DNA from: an uncultured Roseibium sp. | Lineage (GTDB): Bacteria; Pseudomonadota; Alphaproteobacteria; Rhizobiales; Stappiaceae | Direction of reading: 5' to 3' | Length of the DNA: 64,000 nucleotides | Assembly (NCBI RefSeq): GCF_963675985.1 | Contig: NZ_OY780958.1 | Coordinates: forward strand, 620,001 to 684,000 | In this document: in pieces, positions 50,607 through 58,332 of the stretch | How the letters are laid out: each line of letters starts with the position of its first letter | Numbering within the stretch: the first letter of the stretch is position 1 | Notes under the pieces: model-generated | Seen by the model: only the letters and a program-made list of their open reading frames with translations | Told to the model about the DNA's origin: nothing | Databases searched by the model: none | Position numbers and translations under genes: made by a program

Positions 50607-51479
50607 TTACACCTTGTGTCCGAGCAGGCCGGTCGGCCGGAAGATCAACACGAGAATGAAGATCACGAAGATGCCGATCTGACCGAGGCTTTCGCCCAGG
50701 AACAATCCGCCGAGGGCTTCCACGACGCCGATGATCAATCCGCCGATCAGGGCGCCGACGAAGGAGCCCATGCCGCCGAGCACGACGATGGTGAAGGCGA
50801 TCAGCACGAAGCCGTGGCCGACCTGGGGGCTGACGTAGTAGCTGGGCAGGAGCAGGCAGGCGGCAACGCCGAGGCAGGAGATGCCGAGGCCGAAGCTCAT
50901 GGCATAGACATGCTCGGTGTTGATACCGACCAGCTTTGCGCCCTTGCGTTCCTTGGCAAGCGCGCGGATCGCCTTGCCGAGATCGGTTTTGGCCATCAGC
51001 ACCCAGAGGATGCCGGCGGTGACGAAGGCTCCGAAGAAGGCGACCACCTTGGGCAGGGGCAGGAAGGCGCCGAGGAATTCGACCACCTCGAAGGAATAGG
51101 GGGTGTCGATCACCCGCGTGTCCGACTTGAAGACGAACAGGGACAGGTTCTCGATCACGATCGAAAGACCGAGGGTGACGAGCAGGATGTTTTCGTCTCG
51201 GCCGTGGCTGGCCCGGGTGATGATGCCGCGCTGCAAGGCGTAGCCGAGCGCGAACATCAGCGGGGGAACGATCAGCAGCGAGACATAAGGATCGACGCCG
51301 AACTGGACGTTGAGGAAATAGACCGCATAGAGCCCGATCATCAAAAGTGCGCCATGGGCGAAGTTGATGATGTGCAGAACGCCGTAGATCAGGGTCAGTC
51401 CGAGGGCGACCAGGGCGTAAAGTGCTCCCGTGGTCAGTCCGTTCAACACCGACGGTATGAGAATGGCCAGGTCAGGCAT
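50607..51479 (-). CDS. livH: Branched-chain-type ABC permease LivH-like
   Basis: A 290-residue inner-membrane permease with LivH marks: NGLTTGALYALVALGLTLIYG, VLHIINFAHGALLMIG and LGISCLGVAACLLLPSYYVSP. It partners with LivM. The gene follows the binding-protein gene by 74 bp. Specificity lies in the binding protein. Confidence 0.92.
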   Translation of the reverse strand: MPDLAILIPSVLNGLTTGALYALVALGLTLIYGVLHIINFAHGALLMIGLYAVYFLNVQFGVDPYVSLLIVPPLMFALGYALQRGIITRASHGRDENILLVTLGLSIVIENLSLFVFKSDTRVIDTPYSFEVVEFLGAFLPLPKVVAFFGAFVTAGILWVLMAKTDLGKAIRALAKERKGAKLVGINTEHVYAMSFGLGISCLGVAACLLLPSYYVSPQVGHGFVLIAFTIVVLGGMGSFVGALIGGLIIGVVEALGGLFLGESLGQIGIFVIFILVLIFRPTGLLGHKV

Positions 51480-51553
51480 AAGACCGCTCGAAACTTATGA
51501 GAAAATGCGCCGGGCGGTGGGAGCCCGGCGCCAGGTCGAAGGTTTTATGCTTC

Positions 51554-52786
51554 TTATTTCATCGGGAACACCGGGTCGGCGGACGCGAATTCCTTCGGCA
51601 GGACCACCTCGATGTCGCCGTTGAGCACCTGGGTGTTGACCGGCTGGGCACCCTGGTTCTGGCCGCCTTCCATCTTGGTCGGGCCGTAGGGCATGTAGGA
51701 CATGTCCATGGTCGAGGTCGACAGGGCGTTGTTGACCGCGTCCTTGTCGGTCGATTCTGCCCGTTCGAAGGCATCGGCCAGGCCAAGCACGGCGTTGTAG
51801 GCCAGGAACACTTCGTAGGTGTAGATGAGGCCTCTGGCTTCCGCGGCTGCCTTGCGCTGCAACGCCACTTCGGACTTCGGATTGTACCAGTGGTTACAAT
51901 CCATGATGTATTCGGCCGCTTCCGGGAACTCCTTGACGAACTTGTAGTTCGACGCGGCGCCGCCGAGCACCGAATAGATACCCTTGGCCTCAATGCGCTG
52001 CTGGCGCATGGTGCGGGCGAGCAGGACGTATTCGTTGTAGTAGTTTGCCGGAATGATCAGGTCGGGCTTCTTCGCCTTGATCTGCAGAACGATGTTGGTG
52101 AAGTCGCGGGTCGGGTTGGCGTGCTTGATGACCTCGACGACCTCGATCCCCTTCTCCGGCAGCTTCTGCGACAGCAGGTTGGCGGTGCCGGTCCCGAAGA
52201 GGGACTCTTCGTGGATGATCATGGCCGTCTTTGCCGGCGAGCCGGCGGCCTTGTTGATCGTATCCAGATTGTCGACGGCAAACTCGGCGATCTTGCCGTA
52301 GCCCGGGCCGAAGCGGAAGGTGTTGGGCAGGCCACGGCTGACGATCTTGTCGGAAACACCGACGTCAACCACGTGCGGCGTGTTGGTCTTGGCCGCTTCC
52401 TGGGACGTTGCGAGCGAAATCGACGAGGCATAGCCGGCGACGATGCCGTTGACGCCGGCTTCGGCCATCTTGGCGACTTCGGCGGCGCCGATGTCGGGCT
52501 TACCCTGGCTGTCGGCGAGCACGGCTTCAAGCATTGCGCCGCCCATGGACTTGATGCCGCCGGCCGCATTGATGTCTTCAATCGCCATCTGTGCGCCTTG
52601 GCGGCACTGGGTGCCGGAAAAGGCGATGAAGCCGGAGACCGGATGGATCAGGCCGACCTTGACGGGTGCCGGCTGGGCGCGCAGCACCGCCGGAAATCCG
52701 GTAATACCAAGTCCGAGTGCCGCAGCACCGGTTGTTTTGAGAAAATCGCGGCGGACGATACCAGCCGACTTCTTGTCTTCGGTCAT
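51554..52786 (-). CDS. LivK-like solute-binding protein with twin-arginine signal
   Basis: A 410-residue periplasmic binding protein of the Peripla_BP_6 type (VKVGLIHPVSGFIAFSGTQCRQGAQMAIEDIN, read in parts). The N terminus carries RRDFLKTTGAAALGLG, a Tat signal, so it is exported folded. This is unusual for LivK, which normally uses Sec, but common in some alphaproteobacterial amide-type binding proteins. Ligand unknown; family members include those for urea, amides and aromatic acids. It is the first structural gene of the block C transporter, 61 bp after GntR. Confidence 0.88.
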   Translation of the reverse strand: MTEDKKSAGIVRRDFLKTTGAAALGLGITGFPAVLRAQPAPVKVGLIHPVSGFIAFSGTQCRQGAQMAIEDINAAGGIKSMGGAMLEAVLADSQGKPDIGAAEVAKMAEAGVNGIVAGYASSISLATSQEAAKTNTPHVVDVGVSDKIVSRGLPNTFRFGPGYGKIAEFAVDNLDTINKAAGSPAKTAMIIHEESLFGTGTANLLSQKLPEKGIEVVEVIKHANPTRDFTNIVLQIKAKKPDLIIPANYYNEYVLLARTMRQQRIEAKGIYSVLGGAASNYKFVKEFPEAAEYIMDCNHWYNPKSEVALQRKAAAEARGLIYTYEVFLAYNAVLGLADAFERAESTDKDAVNNALSTSTMDMSYMPYGPTKMEGGQNQGAQPVNTQVLNGDIEVVLPKEFASADPVFPMK

Positions 52787-52847
52787 AAAGACCTCCCCTT
52801 CTGGACCTTATCAGGTCGTGGTTTCCCGGTTACGCGTCTGGATATTG

Positions 52848-53699
52848 TTATCCGCCCTCGGCCGGGACCGATGGCGTCGTTGTCGCCGTCCAGCGCGGGC
52901 CGCTTTCCTCGCGGACCCGGCGCATGGACATTTCGAAGTGATAGAGATCGGGGCGGTAAAGCACCCGGATGTATTCCACAGGGCGTTCCCGGCTGTCACA
53001 GACCACACGGCGGACCTCGATGAGGGGCGCGCCGGCGTGAATGGACAGCGCGCCGGCAACTTCGGAATCCGCAAGCGTTGCGGAAATCGTCTGGCGGGCG
53101 GAACTGACGTCGACCCCGGTGCGCTCGATCAGGTGCAGCAGCGGTTTCACGTCCAGATCGGAGCGCTCGAACTGGCGGCCGATGTCTGCAGGCACGTAGG
53201 TGACCAGATAGGACATGGGCTGCTCGTCGAGCCAGCGGACACGGACGGCGCGCTGGACTTCCGTACCGGGCTCCAGCTCCAGCGCCTGAGCGATGTCGTC
53301 GCTGGCCGGCCCGTATTCGAATTCGAGCACCTGGGCCTTCGTCGCAAGGCCCATCAGGGAGATGTTTTCCAGCCAGCCGTCGATGGAGGAGGTCACTGCC
53401 GGGGCCGGAGGGCGCTTGACCACACGGGTACCGCGGCCACGCTCGCGCACCACGAGGCCGGCATCAGCCAGCTCGTTGAGCGCCCGCTTGGCAGTGATGC
53501 GGGACACGCCGAATTCGGTGGTCAGGTCCTGCTCGCCCGGAACGAGGTCACCTTCCGACAGGTCGCCGCCGTAGATGCGGTTTCTCAGGATCAGGAAGAT
53601 CTGGTGATAAAGCGGGACGTGGCCGGACGGGTTAAGACGTCCCATGGAGCGGCGTTCCGGCTCCGTCGCCTTGTCCATCTGCTCCGCTTTCGCGCTCAC
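52848..53699 (-). CDS. GntR/HutC-family regulator with UTRA domain
   Basis: A 283-residue GntR-type repressor. The winged helix is in VPLYHQIFLILRNRIYGG, LVPGEQDLTTEFGVSRITAKRALNELADAGLV. From about residue 120 on it has the UTRA ligand domain (VRWLDEQPMSYLVTYVPADIG; EVRRVVCDSRERPVEYIRVLYRPDLYHFEMS). HutC-type UTRA domains bind small acids. It heads the Liv-dmd-hyu operon and diverges from the tautomerase gene across 102 bp with candidate operators. Confidence 0.88.
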   Translation of the reverse strand: MSAKAEQMDKATEPERRSMGRLNPSGHVPLYHQIFLILRNRIYGGDLSEGDLVPGEQDLTTEFGVSRITAKRALNELADAGLVVRERGRGTRVVKRPPAPAVTSSIDGWLENISLMGLATKAQVLEFEYGPASDDIAQALELEPGTEVQRAVRVRWLDEQPMSYLVTYVPADIGRQFERSDLDVKPLLHLIERTGVDVSSARQTISATLADSEVAGALSIHAGAPLIEVRRVVCDSRERPVEYIRVLYRPDLYHFEMSMRRVREESGPRWTATTTPSVPAEGG

Positions 53700-53714
53700 C
53701 GCATGTCCTCCGGG

Positions 53715-53773
53715 CGATTGAATTTGTTAAATGGTATGTCATTATATCATTATGTCAACCCGATTGAATCGGG
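53715..53773. promoter_or_regulatory. Operator candidates between GntR and the tautomerase fusion
   Basis: CGATTGAAT occurs at 53715-53723 and again at 53761-53769, the second within the palindrome CCCGATTGAATCGGG (53759-53773). Between them is an AT-rich stretch with TGTCA repeated. GntR autoregulation and control of the divergent gene is likely but unproven. Confidence 0.45.
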
Positions 53774-53801
53774 GTTGAAGCATTTCAAGGGAGAAAAGGT
53801 C

Positions 53802-54362
53802 ATGCCGGTCATTCGCGTCACCCTGATCGAGGGTTATTCCGACGACACCCGCCAGCGGCTCGGCAAGGCGCTGACCGACGCGGTGCGCACCACCATCGCC
53901 GCGCCGCTCGACGGCATCACGGTTGCTATCGAGGAACTGAAGCCGACGAACTACATGCGTGGCGGCCAGTCGCGGGTCCCCGGCAAGGCGGCACCTGATC
54001 CGGCCGCCCGTATCCGCGACTTCCTGGAAACGATGGAGGCGCGCAACCTGGAAGAAGCGAAGAGTTTCCTGGCGCCGGACTTCCGAATGACTTTTCCGGG
54101 TGCCGCCGAGTTCACCACGCTGGAAGACCTGATCGCCTGGGCAAAACCGCGCTACCGTTTCGTGACCAAGACCTATGAGCGCTTCGACACCTGCGCGGGC
54201 GAGGACGGCGGCATCGTCTATTGCTACGGCACGCTTTCCGGCGAGTGGCCCAACGGCGAAGCCTTCTCCGGCATCCGCTTCATCGACCGGTTCGAATTCG
54301 CCGGCGACCTGATCGCCCGGCAGATGGTCTGGAACGATCTGGCGGAGGTCGGCCGGGGGTAG
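53802..54362 (+). CDS. Tautomerase-SnoaL-like fusion protein
   Basis: A 186-residue protein. Residues 1-60 match the 4-oxalocrotonate tautomerase family, with catalytic Pro after the initiator Met (MPVIRVTLIEGYSDDTRQRL). Residues about 75-186 match an NTF2/SnoaL-like fold (RIRDFLETMEARNLEEAKSFL, FRMTFPGAAEFTTLEDLIAW, FSGIRFIDRFEFAGDLIARQM). The second domain is often a polyketide cyclase or an unassigned isomerase. The ATG at 53802 is preceded by GGGAGAAAAGG. Being divergent from GntR suggests it works in block C, perhaps isomerising an enol or unsaturated acid. Confidence 0.8.
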   Translation: MPVIRVTLIEGYSDDTRQRLGKALTDAVRTTIAAPLDGITVAIEELKPTNYMRGGQSRVPGKAAPDPAARIRDFLETMEARNLEEAKSFLAPDFRMTFPGAAEFTTLEDLIAWAKPRYRFVTKTYERFDTCAGEDGGIVYCYGTLSGEWPNGEAFSGIRFIDRFEFAGDLIARQMVWNDLAEVGRG

Positions 54363-54548
54363 GGCGGGGCTGTGAAGTGCCTTGGCATCAGCTTTTCTGC
54401 TGAAGCGACATTCTTCCATGCACTTGAAATGATTGGGTTAAGGGATTCTCGCAGGTCCGCCAGTCTATTTGACAGAGCAGGCATCTTAGCGCCTTGACGT
54501 CTTGGTCCATATCGAACAAGTTGCGGTTGTTAAGGGCTGGGAAACAAC

Positions 54549-55025
54549 ATGCATAAGTTTATGGCGCTCGCGCTGAGCGGGCTGGTTCTTGCCGGGTGCG
54601 GAACGGTTACACGCGGCACATCGGAAAACGTCGAAGTCTATTACGATCCTCCGAAGACCAAGGTCTCGACCAATATCGGCTTTACCTGCGATATCAGCCC
54701 GTGCAGCCTGAAGGTGTCCCGGAAAAAGGACTTCACCGTCAAGGCGGAACTGGCCGGGTACAAGCCGCAAACGGTTGAGGTCAAGTCCAAGACGGCACCG
54801 GGCGGCGCCGCCGGGCTTGCCGGCAACGTGCTCATCGGCGGCGTGATCGGGGCAGGCGTGGACCTGGCTTCGGGTGCAATGCTCAGCCACTATCCCAATC
54901 CGGTCGTGATCGAGATGGTGCCGGTCAATCCGGGCAACCCGGCAACCCCGCGCGGCGACCTGTCGGAGATCAAGAAAAAGCTCGCCGACAAGGAAAAGGC
55001 CCGCCAGGCGGCGATGAATCGGTAG
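54549..55025 (+). CDS. Putative lipoprotein
   Basis: A 158-residue protein with lipobox LVLAGCGTV (Cys17) after a short hydrophobic start, so probably an outer-membrane or periplasm-anchored lipoprotein. A beta-rich region (FTVKAELAGYKPQTVEVKS) resembling a PEGA motif precedes a hydrophobic glycine-rich stretch (AAGLAGNVLIGGVIGAGVD) that could insert in a membrane. The C-terminal region is lysine-rich. Found in alphaproteobacteria; function unknown. No operon partner. Confidence 0.75.
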   Translation: MHKFMALALSGLVLAGCGTVTRGTSENVEVYYDPPKTKVSTNIGFTCDISPCSLKVSRKKDFTVKAELAGYKPQTVEVKSKTAPGGAAGLAGNVLIGGVIGAGVDLASGAMLSHYPNPVVIEMVPVNPGNPATPRGDLSEIKKKLADKEKARQAAMNR

Positions 55026-55298
55026 GGGGCGTACAATACTTTACGTGCTTGTCCGTCTTTAATACCGAGCACAGTTAAGTATTTTTTTATCTGGCTGTTG
55101 CGCGTCTATACCGCAAACACTGTGACAGCACCGGTGATGGGACTGCGTTTTGAATAATGTCGACGGTGCGCGTGCGTAGGGGACACGGAACGGCCGTTCT
55201 CTGTACCGCAGCAAGTCCGTCTTGGTGTCCTGTACTGCATCTGGCTCAAGGTTGTCCCTTCTCCTTCGACTGACACTTCGTATGCCTCGATATCCAAG

Positions 55299-55330
55299 AC
55301 CCCGCTCAACTCGGCGGGGTTTCTTTTTTT
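55299..55330 (+). terminator. Rho-independent terminator, plus strand
   Basis: A 7-bp stem ACCCCGC/GCGGGGT (8-nt loop) followed by TTTCTTTTTTT. It lies 270 bp after the lipoprotein and overlaps the 3' end of the minus-strand gene below. It may end the lipoprotein transcript or an undetected RNA in 55026-55298. Confidence 0.7.
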
Positions 55331-55590
55331 GGTTGAAACATGAAATTGGAGAAACGGAATCCGATGTATCCTAAGAAGATGCATCCCGCGAAGGCGATGT
55401 AGAATAGCATCGAGAGGTCGGCTCCGATTTTACAGCTATCGTGCGCCTTTTCGACGATCTCGCATACCCTGTCCAGTTCAGCTCCGAGCTTCCCGAACAT
55501 CGAATAGGTGAGCCAGAAAAAGAACGCGAAGACGAGCAGTCCAGCGATTACCTGTCCCTTCTCGTTACGCACTTCGATCTGGTGAAACAT
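55306..55590 (-). CDS. Small two-helix membrane protein
   Basis: A 94-residue protein with two hydrophobic helices (VIAGLLVFAFFFWLTYSMF and LSMLFYIAFAGCIFLGYIG) separated by a charged loop with two cysteines. No family recognised. Lower GC than its surroundings. It lies 9 bp downstream of the next hypothetical on the same strand. Possibly a horizontally acquired pair next to tRNA-Thr. Confidence 0.5.
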   Translation of the reverse strand: MFHQIEVRNEKGQVIAGLLVFAFFFWLTYSMFGKLGAELDRVCEIVEKAHDSCKIGADLSMLFYIAFAGCIFLGYIGFRFSNFMFQPKKETPPS

Positions 55591-55599
55591 GGTGAGTCC

Positions 55600-56277
55600 T
55601 CAGTGGGAGATCAGTTGAGCCAGATAATCAAAGCCGAACAGCGCGAGGAACGCGATGGCTACTGCAATTCCAATCGGCTTCAGGAGCACCATAAGTAACG
55701 TTCTCAGAGTGAAATCGATGGCGAAGCTGACCCATTTGTTGCCCGAAGCCTGGGAAAATTTGTCGTCGATGTCCAGCGGATGGAAGCGCCGTAGGAACCA
55801 TACTCGAGCCCGCTCTCGGAACGTCGGTTCGAGGTCGATACTAGAGCAATAGGCATATGCGACGAGGTCATGAATGTCGCGTCGTAGGCGGCGCTTCAAC
55901 TGGTGAGCAGAATAGTGGCCGATCCTGAGATAGATTAGTTTCTCGTTCATGCTCGCGAAATTGGATGTAGCACCGTAAAGTACCGTCGCAACCTGGCCTT
56001 GGGGACCAAGGCTATAGAGTAGATCTGCGCCATTCTCGACCGCCTGGTTGCCCTCAAAGTCCCGGCGGCCCATTTTACGCTTCATAAAGCTGATCTGAAA
56101 GCAGTCTTCATCGCTGAAACTTGTCGTGACACCGTAGGCGTCTTCGAGGATTTTAAACCGCTCGAAATCTTTGGTGTGGCGCTTTAGCTCTGTTTGAGCA
56201 AGCTCCTGAAACCAGTCGAATTCATATCTTCCTACCGTCCGCTTGTGAGACGGCAGCCAAAACGGATTTTCCCGCAT
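55600..56277 (-). CDS. Hypothetical protein with C-terminal membrane helix
   Basis: A 225-residue protein with a charged N-terminal region (residues 1-100), a basic middle segment (AHQLKRRLRRDIHDL) and C-terminal hydrophobic stretches (TLRTLLMVLLKPIGIAVAIAFLALFGF). No family is recognised. Codon use and lower GC differ from the surrounding genes. Forms a probable pair with the small membrane protein downstream. The location beside tRNA-Thr is compatible with an integrated fragment, but no integrase was found. Confidence 0.55.
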   Translation of the reverse strand: MRENPFWLPSHKRTVGRYEFDWFQELAQTELKRHTKDFERFKILEDAYGVTTSFSDEDCFQISFMKRKMGRRDFEGNQAVENGADLLYSLGPQGQVATVLYGATSNFASMNEKLIYLRIGHYSAHQLKRRLRRDIHDLVAYAYCSSIDLEPTFRERARVWFLRRFHPLDIDDKFSQASGNKWVSFAIDFTLRTLLMVLLKPIGIAVAIAFLALFGFDYLAQLISH

Positions 56278-56582
56278 TCGTGATCAGTCCCCCAACATCT
56301 CCCGAATTCGCTACCGTGTCCTTATTCAGGACGCCGAACGGTAGATCCTACCCTATGGACGAGATGGGGCGCAAAGCTGTCGTTGGGCCGGGAGACGTCC
56401 AATGCCGGCGCAGGTCGGAAAGCTGCCAGCAGTTTGAGTTTAACTAGGAAGTCAAGTGAAGTTGCGTGCCGTGTAGGTCGACATCGCCCTCGTGGTTTAA
56501 ACACGGAGGCTCACAGTGCTTACTATGTGCTCTCTGGATTATTTTGGCCAGTCAAGTGTGGCTGTCAAGTCATTGAAATATC
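56278..56582. other. Gap between hypothetical gene and tRNA-Thr
   Basis: 305 bp without a credible gene. No repeat of the tRNA 3' end is visible here or at 55026-55305. Confidence 0.4.
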
Positions 56583-56658
56583 TGGTGCCGGCAGCAGGAT
56601 TCGAACCCGCGACCCCCTGATTACAAATCAGATGCTCTACCAGCTGAGCTATACCGGC
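56583..56658 (-). tRNA. tRNA-Thr (anticodon TGT)
   Basis: A full cloverleaf on the minus strand: acceptor GCCGGTA pairs with TGCCGGC, D arm AGCTCAGCTGGTAGAGC, anticodon loop TTTGTAA (anticodon TGT), T arm GGGTTCGAATCC. CCA is encoded (56583-56585). It reads ACY codons for threonine. Confidence 0.96.
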
Positions 56659-56892
56659 TTATGAGCCGCCTTCTAGCAGAAAATTTCGGCTTGTGCATGC
56701 TTTTCGCATGAGGGGACGGGAAAACCGGTCCTCAGGCCGAAGAACGGCGGAAATCCGGGCGCTGCTGCCATGTGGATTGTGGATATTCGGGACGTGCGGC
56801 TTTGCTGGAACCCTCTCTTTCCCGCTGTATCCCGTCTGCTCAGGCGCGGCACAGTGCCGTGCGCGGTTCTGTCCGATTCCAGTTCGAAATAA

Positions 56893-56913
56893 ACTTGAAT
56901 ATGTTAGTCAAGT
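56893..56913. promoter_or_regulatory. RirA-type iron-responsive box
   Basis: TGA-N9-TCA (56896-56910) within the wider dyad ACTTGA-N9-TCAAGT, 84 bp upstream of the haem monooxygenase gene. It matches the rhizobial RirA box form. Confidence 0.5.
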
Positions 56914-56996
56914 TATTAAGATGCGCCGCAATCGGACCGATTGAACGGGAGATCCGGCGGCGGTCGATTCGAATCCAGCAATAAAGGAAGTGCCGA

Positions 56997-57311
56997 ATGT
57001 TTCTTGCGATGAACAGGTTCCGGGTGAACAAGGGCCAGGAAAGTGCGTTTGAGGAGGTCTGGAAGAACCGGGATTCCCAGCTGGACAAGCTGCCGGGCTT
57101 CAAGAGCTTTCACCTGATGAAGGGCCCGGAAGCGGAAGACGGATCGACCGTGCTTTATGCCTCGCACACGATCTGGGCCAGCAAGGACGATTTCATCGCC
57201 TGGACCAAGTCGGAACATTTTAGAAATGCCCACAAGAACGCGGGCAGCAACAAGCATCTTTATGCCGGTCCGCCCCAGTTCGAGGGCTTCGAGGCCATCG
57301 AGGGGGCGTGA
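56997..57311 (+). CDS. Haem-degrading-type monooxygenase (IsdG/HmoA-like)
   Basis: A 104-residue ABM-fold protein. The Asn (MNRFRVNKGQE), Trp (HTIWASKDDF) and His (HFRNAH) expected of IsdG-like haem monooxygenases are present. Its upstream iron box supports a role in iron acquisition from haem. Starts a three-gene operon (GTGA overlap with the next). Confidence 0.85.
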   Translation: MFLAMNRFRVNKGQESAFEEVWKNRDSQLDKLPGFKSFHLMKGPEAEDGSTVLYASHTIWASKDDFIAWTKSEHFRNAHKNAGSNKHLYAGPPQFEGFEAIEGA

Positions 57312-57691
57312 ATGCTGTGGCCGAGGTCGAGGCGGTCCCGGTACTGCCCTCGCTCGATTTCGCCGATACGAAGCGCTTTTACGAAGGGCTGCTCGGGTTC
57401 TCGAGTATCTATGAAGGAGACGGGCGGATCATTCTGCGGCGCGGGCCGATTGAACTTCATTTCTGGCTGACCGACCGCAGGGAGTTCTGCGAAAACAGCA
57501 GTTGCTATATTCGCGGTGGCGGGATCGATGTCCTCTACGAGGAATTTCGCGGCAAGGGCGTACCGGGGCTCAGCGCCTATGAGGTGCGGCCCTGGAGGAT
57601 GAAGGAATTTCATCTGCTGGATCCCCATGGCAACCTGTTGAGCTTCGGCCGCATTCCTCCGGAAGAAGAGGGTGGGGCGCATGAGCACTGA
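57308..57691 (+). CDS. VOC/glyoxalase-family (bleomycin-resistance-like) protein
   Basis: A 127-residue vicinal-oxygen-chelate protein (VLPSLDFADTKRFYEGLLGF, FHLLDPHGNLLSFGR). It may bind a metal or sequester a small molecule. Its GTG start overlaps the haem monooxygenase stop, so it is likely iron-regulated too. The exact function is unknown. Confidence 0.82.
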   Translation: MNAVAEVEAVPVLPSLDFADTKRFYEGLLGFSSIYEGDGRIILRRGPIELHFWLTDRREFCENSSCYIRGGGIDVLYEEFRGKGVPGLSAYEVRPWRMKEFHLLDPHGNLLSFGRIPPEEEGGAHEH

Positions 57692-58142
57692 GCCGGGCGG
57701 CCCCGAGGGGGCCCGCCTTCCGAACGAGATCTCGGCTGTTCTGGAGGTCCTGCGGTTGTTCTGCTTCAGCTACGCCAGGCCTGAAAATCAGACCTGGGAA
57801 CTGGCGATGGAGACGGCTGAGCGATCGTTCGGCCCCTTGCAGGGCTGGGCGATCGCGCGATGCGTGCTGCGTGTGTTGACGGTCCTGCGCCGGTCGCGGA
57901 CAACGGCGATCGGTTTCAACAATCCCTTCTGCCGGTGCTGCCGAAACCGCCTGACAACGGATGAACGGCGGTTCGTGCAGCTTCTCGGCCTGGCAAGGCA
58001 GGGCCGGTCCGAAGGGGCCCAGGCGGGAGCTCTGATCCTGTGCGAGGGGGCCAATCCGCAGCCGTTGCTTCAGGAGACGGACCGTTTGGCCGGATTGCTG
58101 TTCTCAAAAGCACAGCCGTCGAAGCGGATGGTGTTCCGGTAA
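57681..58142 (+). CDS. Conserved hypothetical protein
   Basis: A 153-residue protein with a CRCCRNR cysteine cluster at about residues 84-90. No known domain recognised. It overlaps the VOC gene by 11 nt (57681-57691) and so belongs to the iron-linked operon. The cysteines might bind metal or form disulfides. Confidence 0.6.
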   Translation: MSTEPGGPEGARLPNEISAVLEVLRLFCFSYARPENQTWELAMETAERSFGPLQGWAIARCVLRVLTVLRRSRTTAIGFNNPFCRCCRNRLTTDERRFVQLLGLARQGRSEGAQAGALILCEGANPQPLLQETDRLAGLLFSKAQPSKRMVFR

Positions 58143-58177
58143 GGGCGTTCTTTCCGACGGCCCACCCCCAAAAAGCC

Positions 58178-58308
58178 GTCACCCCGGGCGAACGCAGTGA
58201 GACCCGGGGGCCAACTCGTTTCCCGAGCCGTTGCACCCACGATCAAACCTGCGGCAAGCGGCACTGCGAGTAGGTCCCGGCTCTCCGCTGCGCTTCGGCC
58301 GGGATGAC
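58178..58308. repeat. Palindromic intergenic repeat, copy 2
   Basis: Bounded by GTCACCCC and GGGATGAC, 131 bp, with internal hairpins CCCCGGG...CCCGGGG and GTCCCGGCTCTCCGCTGCGC...GGCCGGGA. Same end motifs as 10656-10762. Confidence 0.8.
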
Positions 58309-58332
58309 GGGAAAATTCGGATCTCGGCGTCC

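Noticed and set aside
55026..56582. Integrated element with att sites at tRNA-Thr
   Set aside because: I found no second copy of the tRNA 3' end and no integrase, so it stays a suggestion only.
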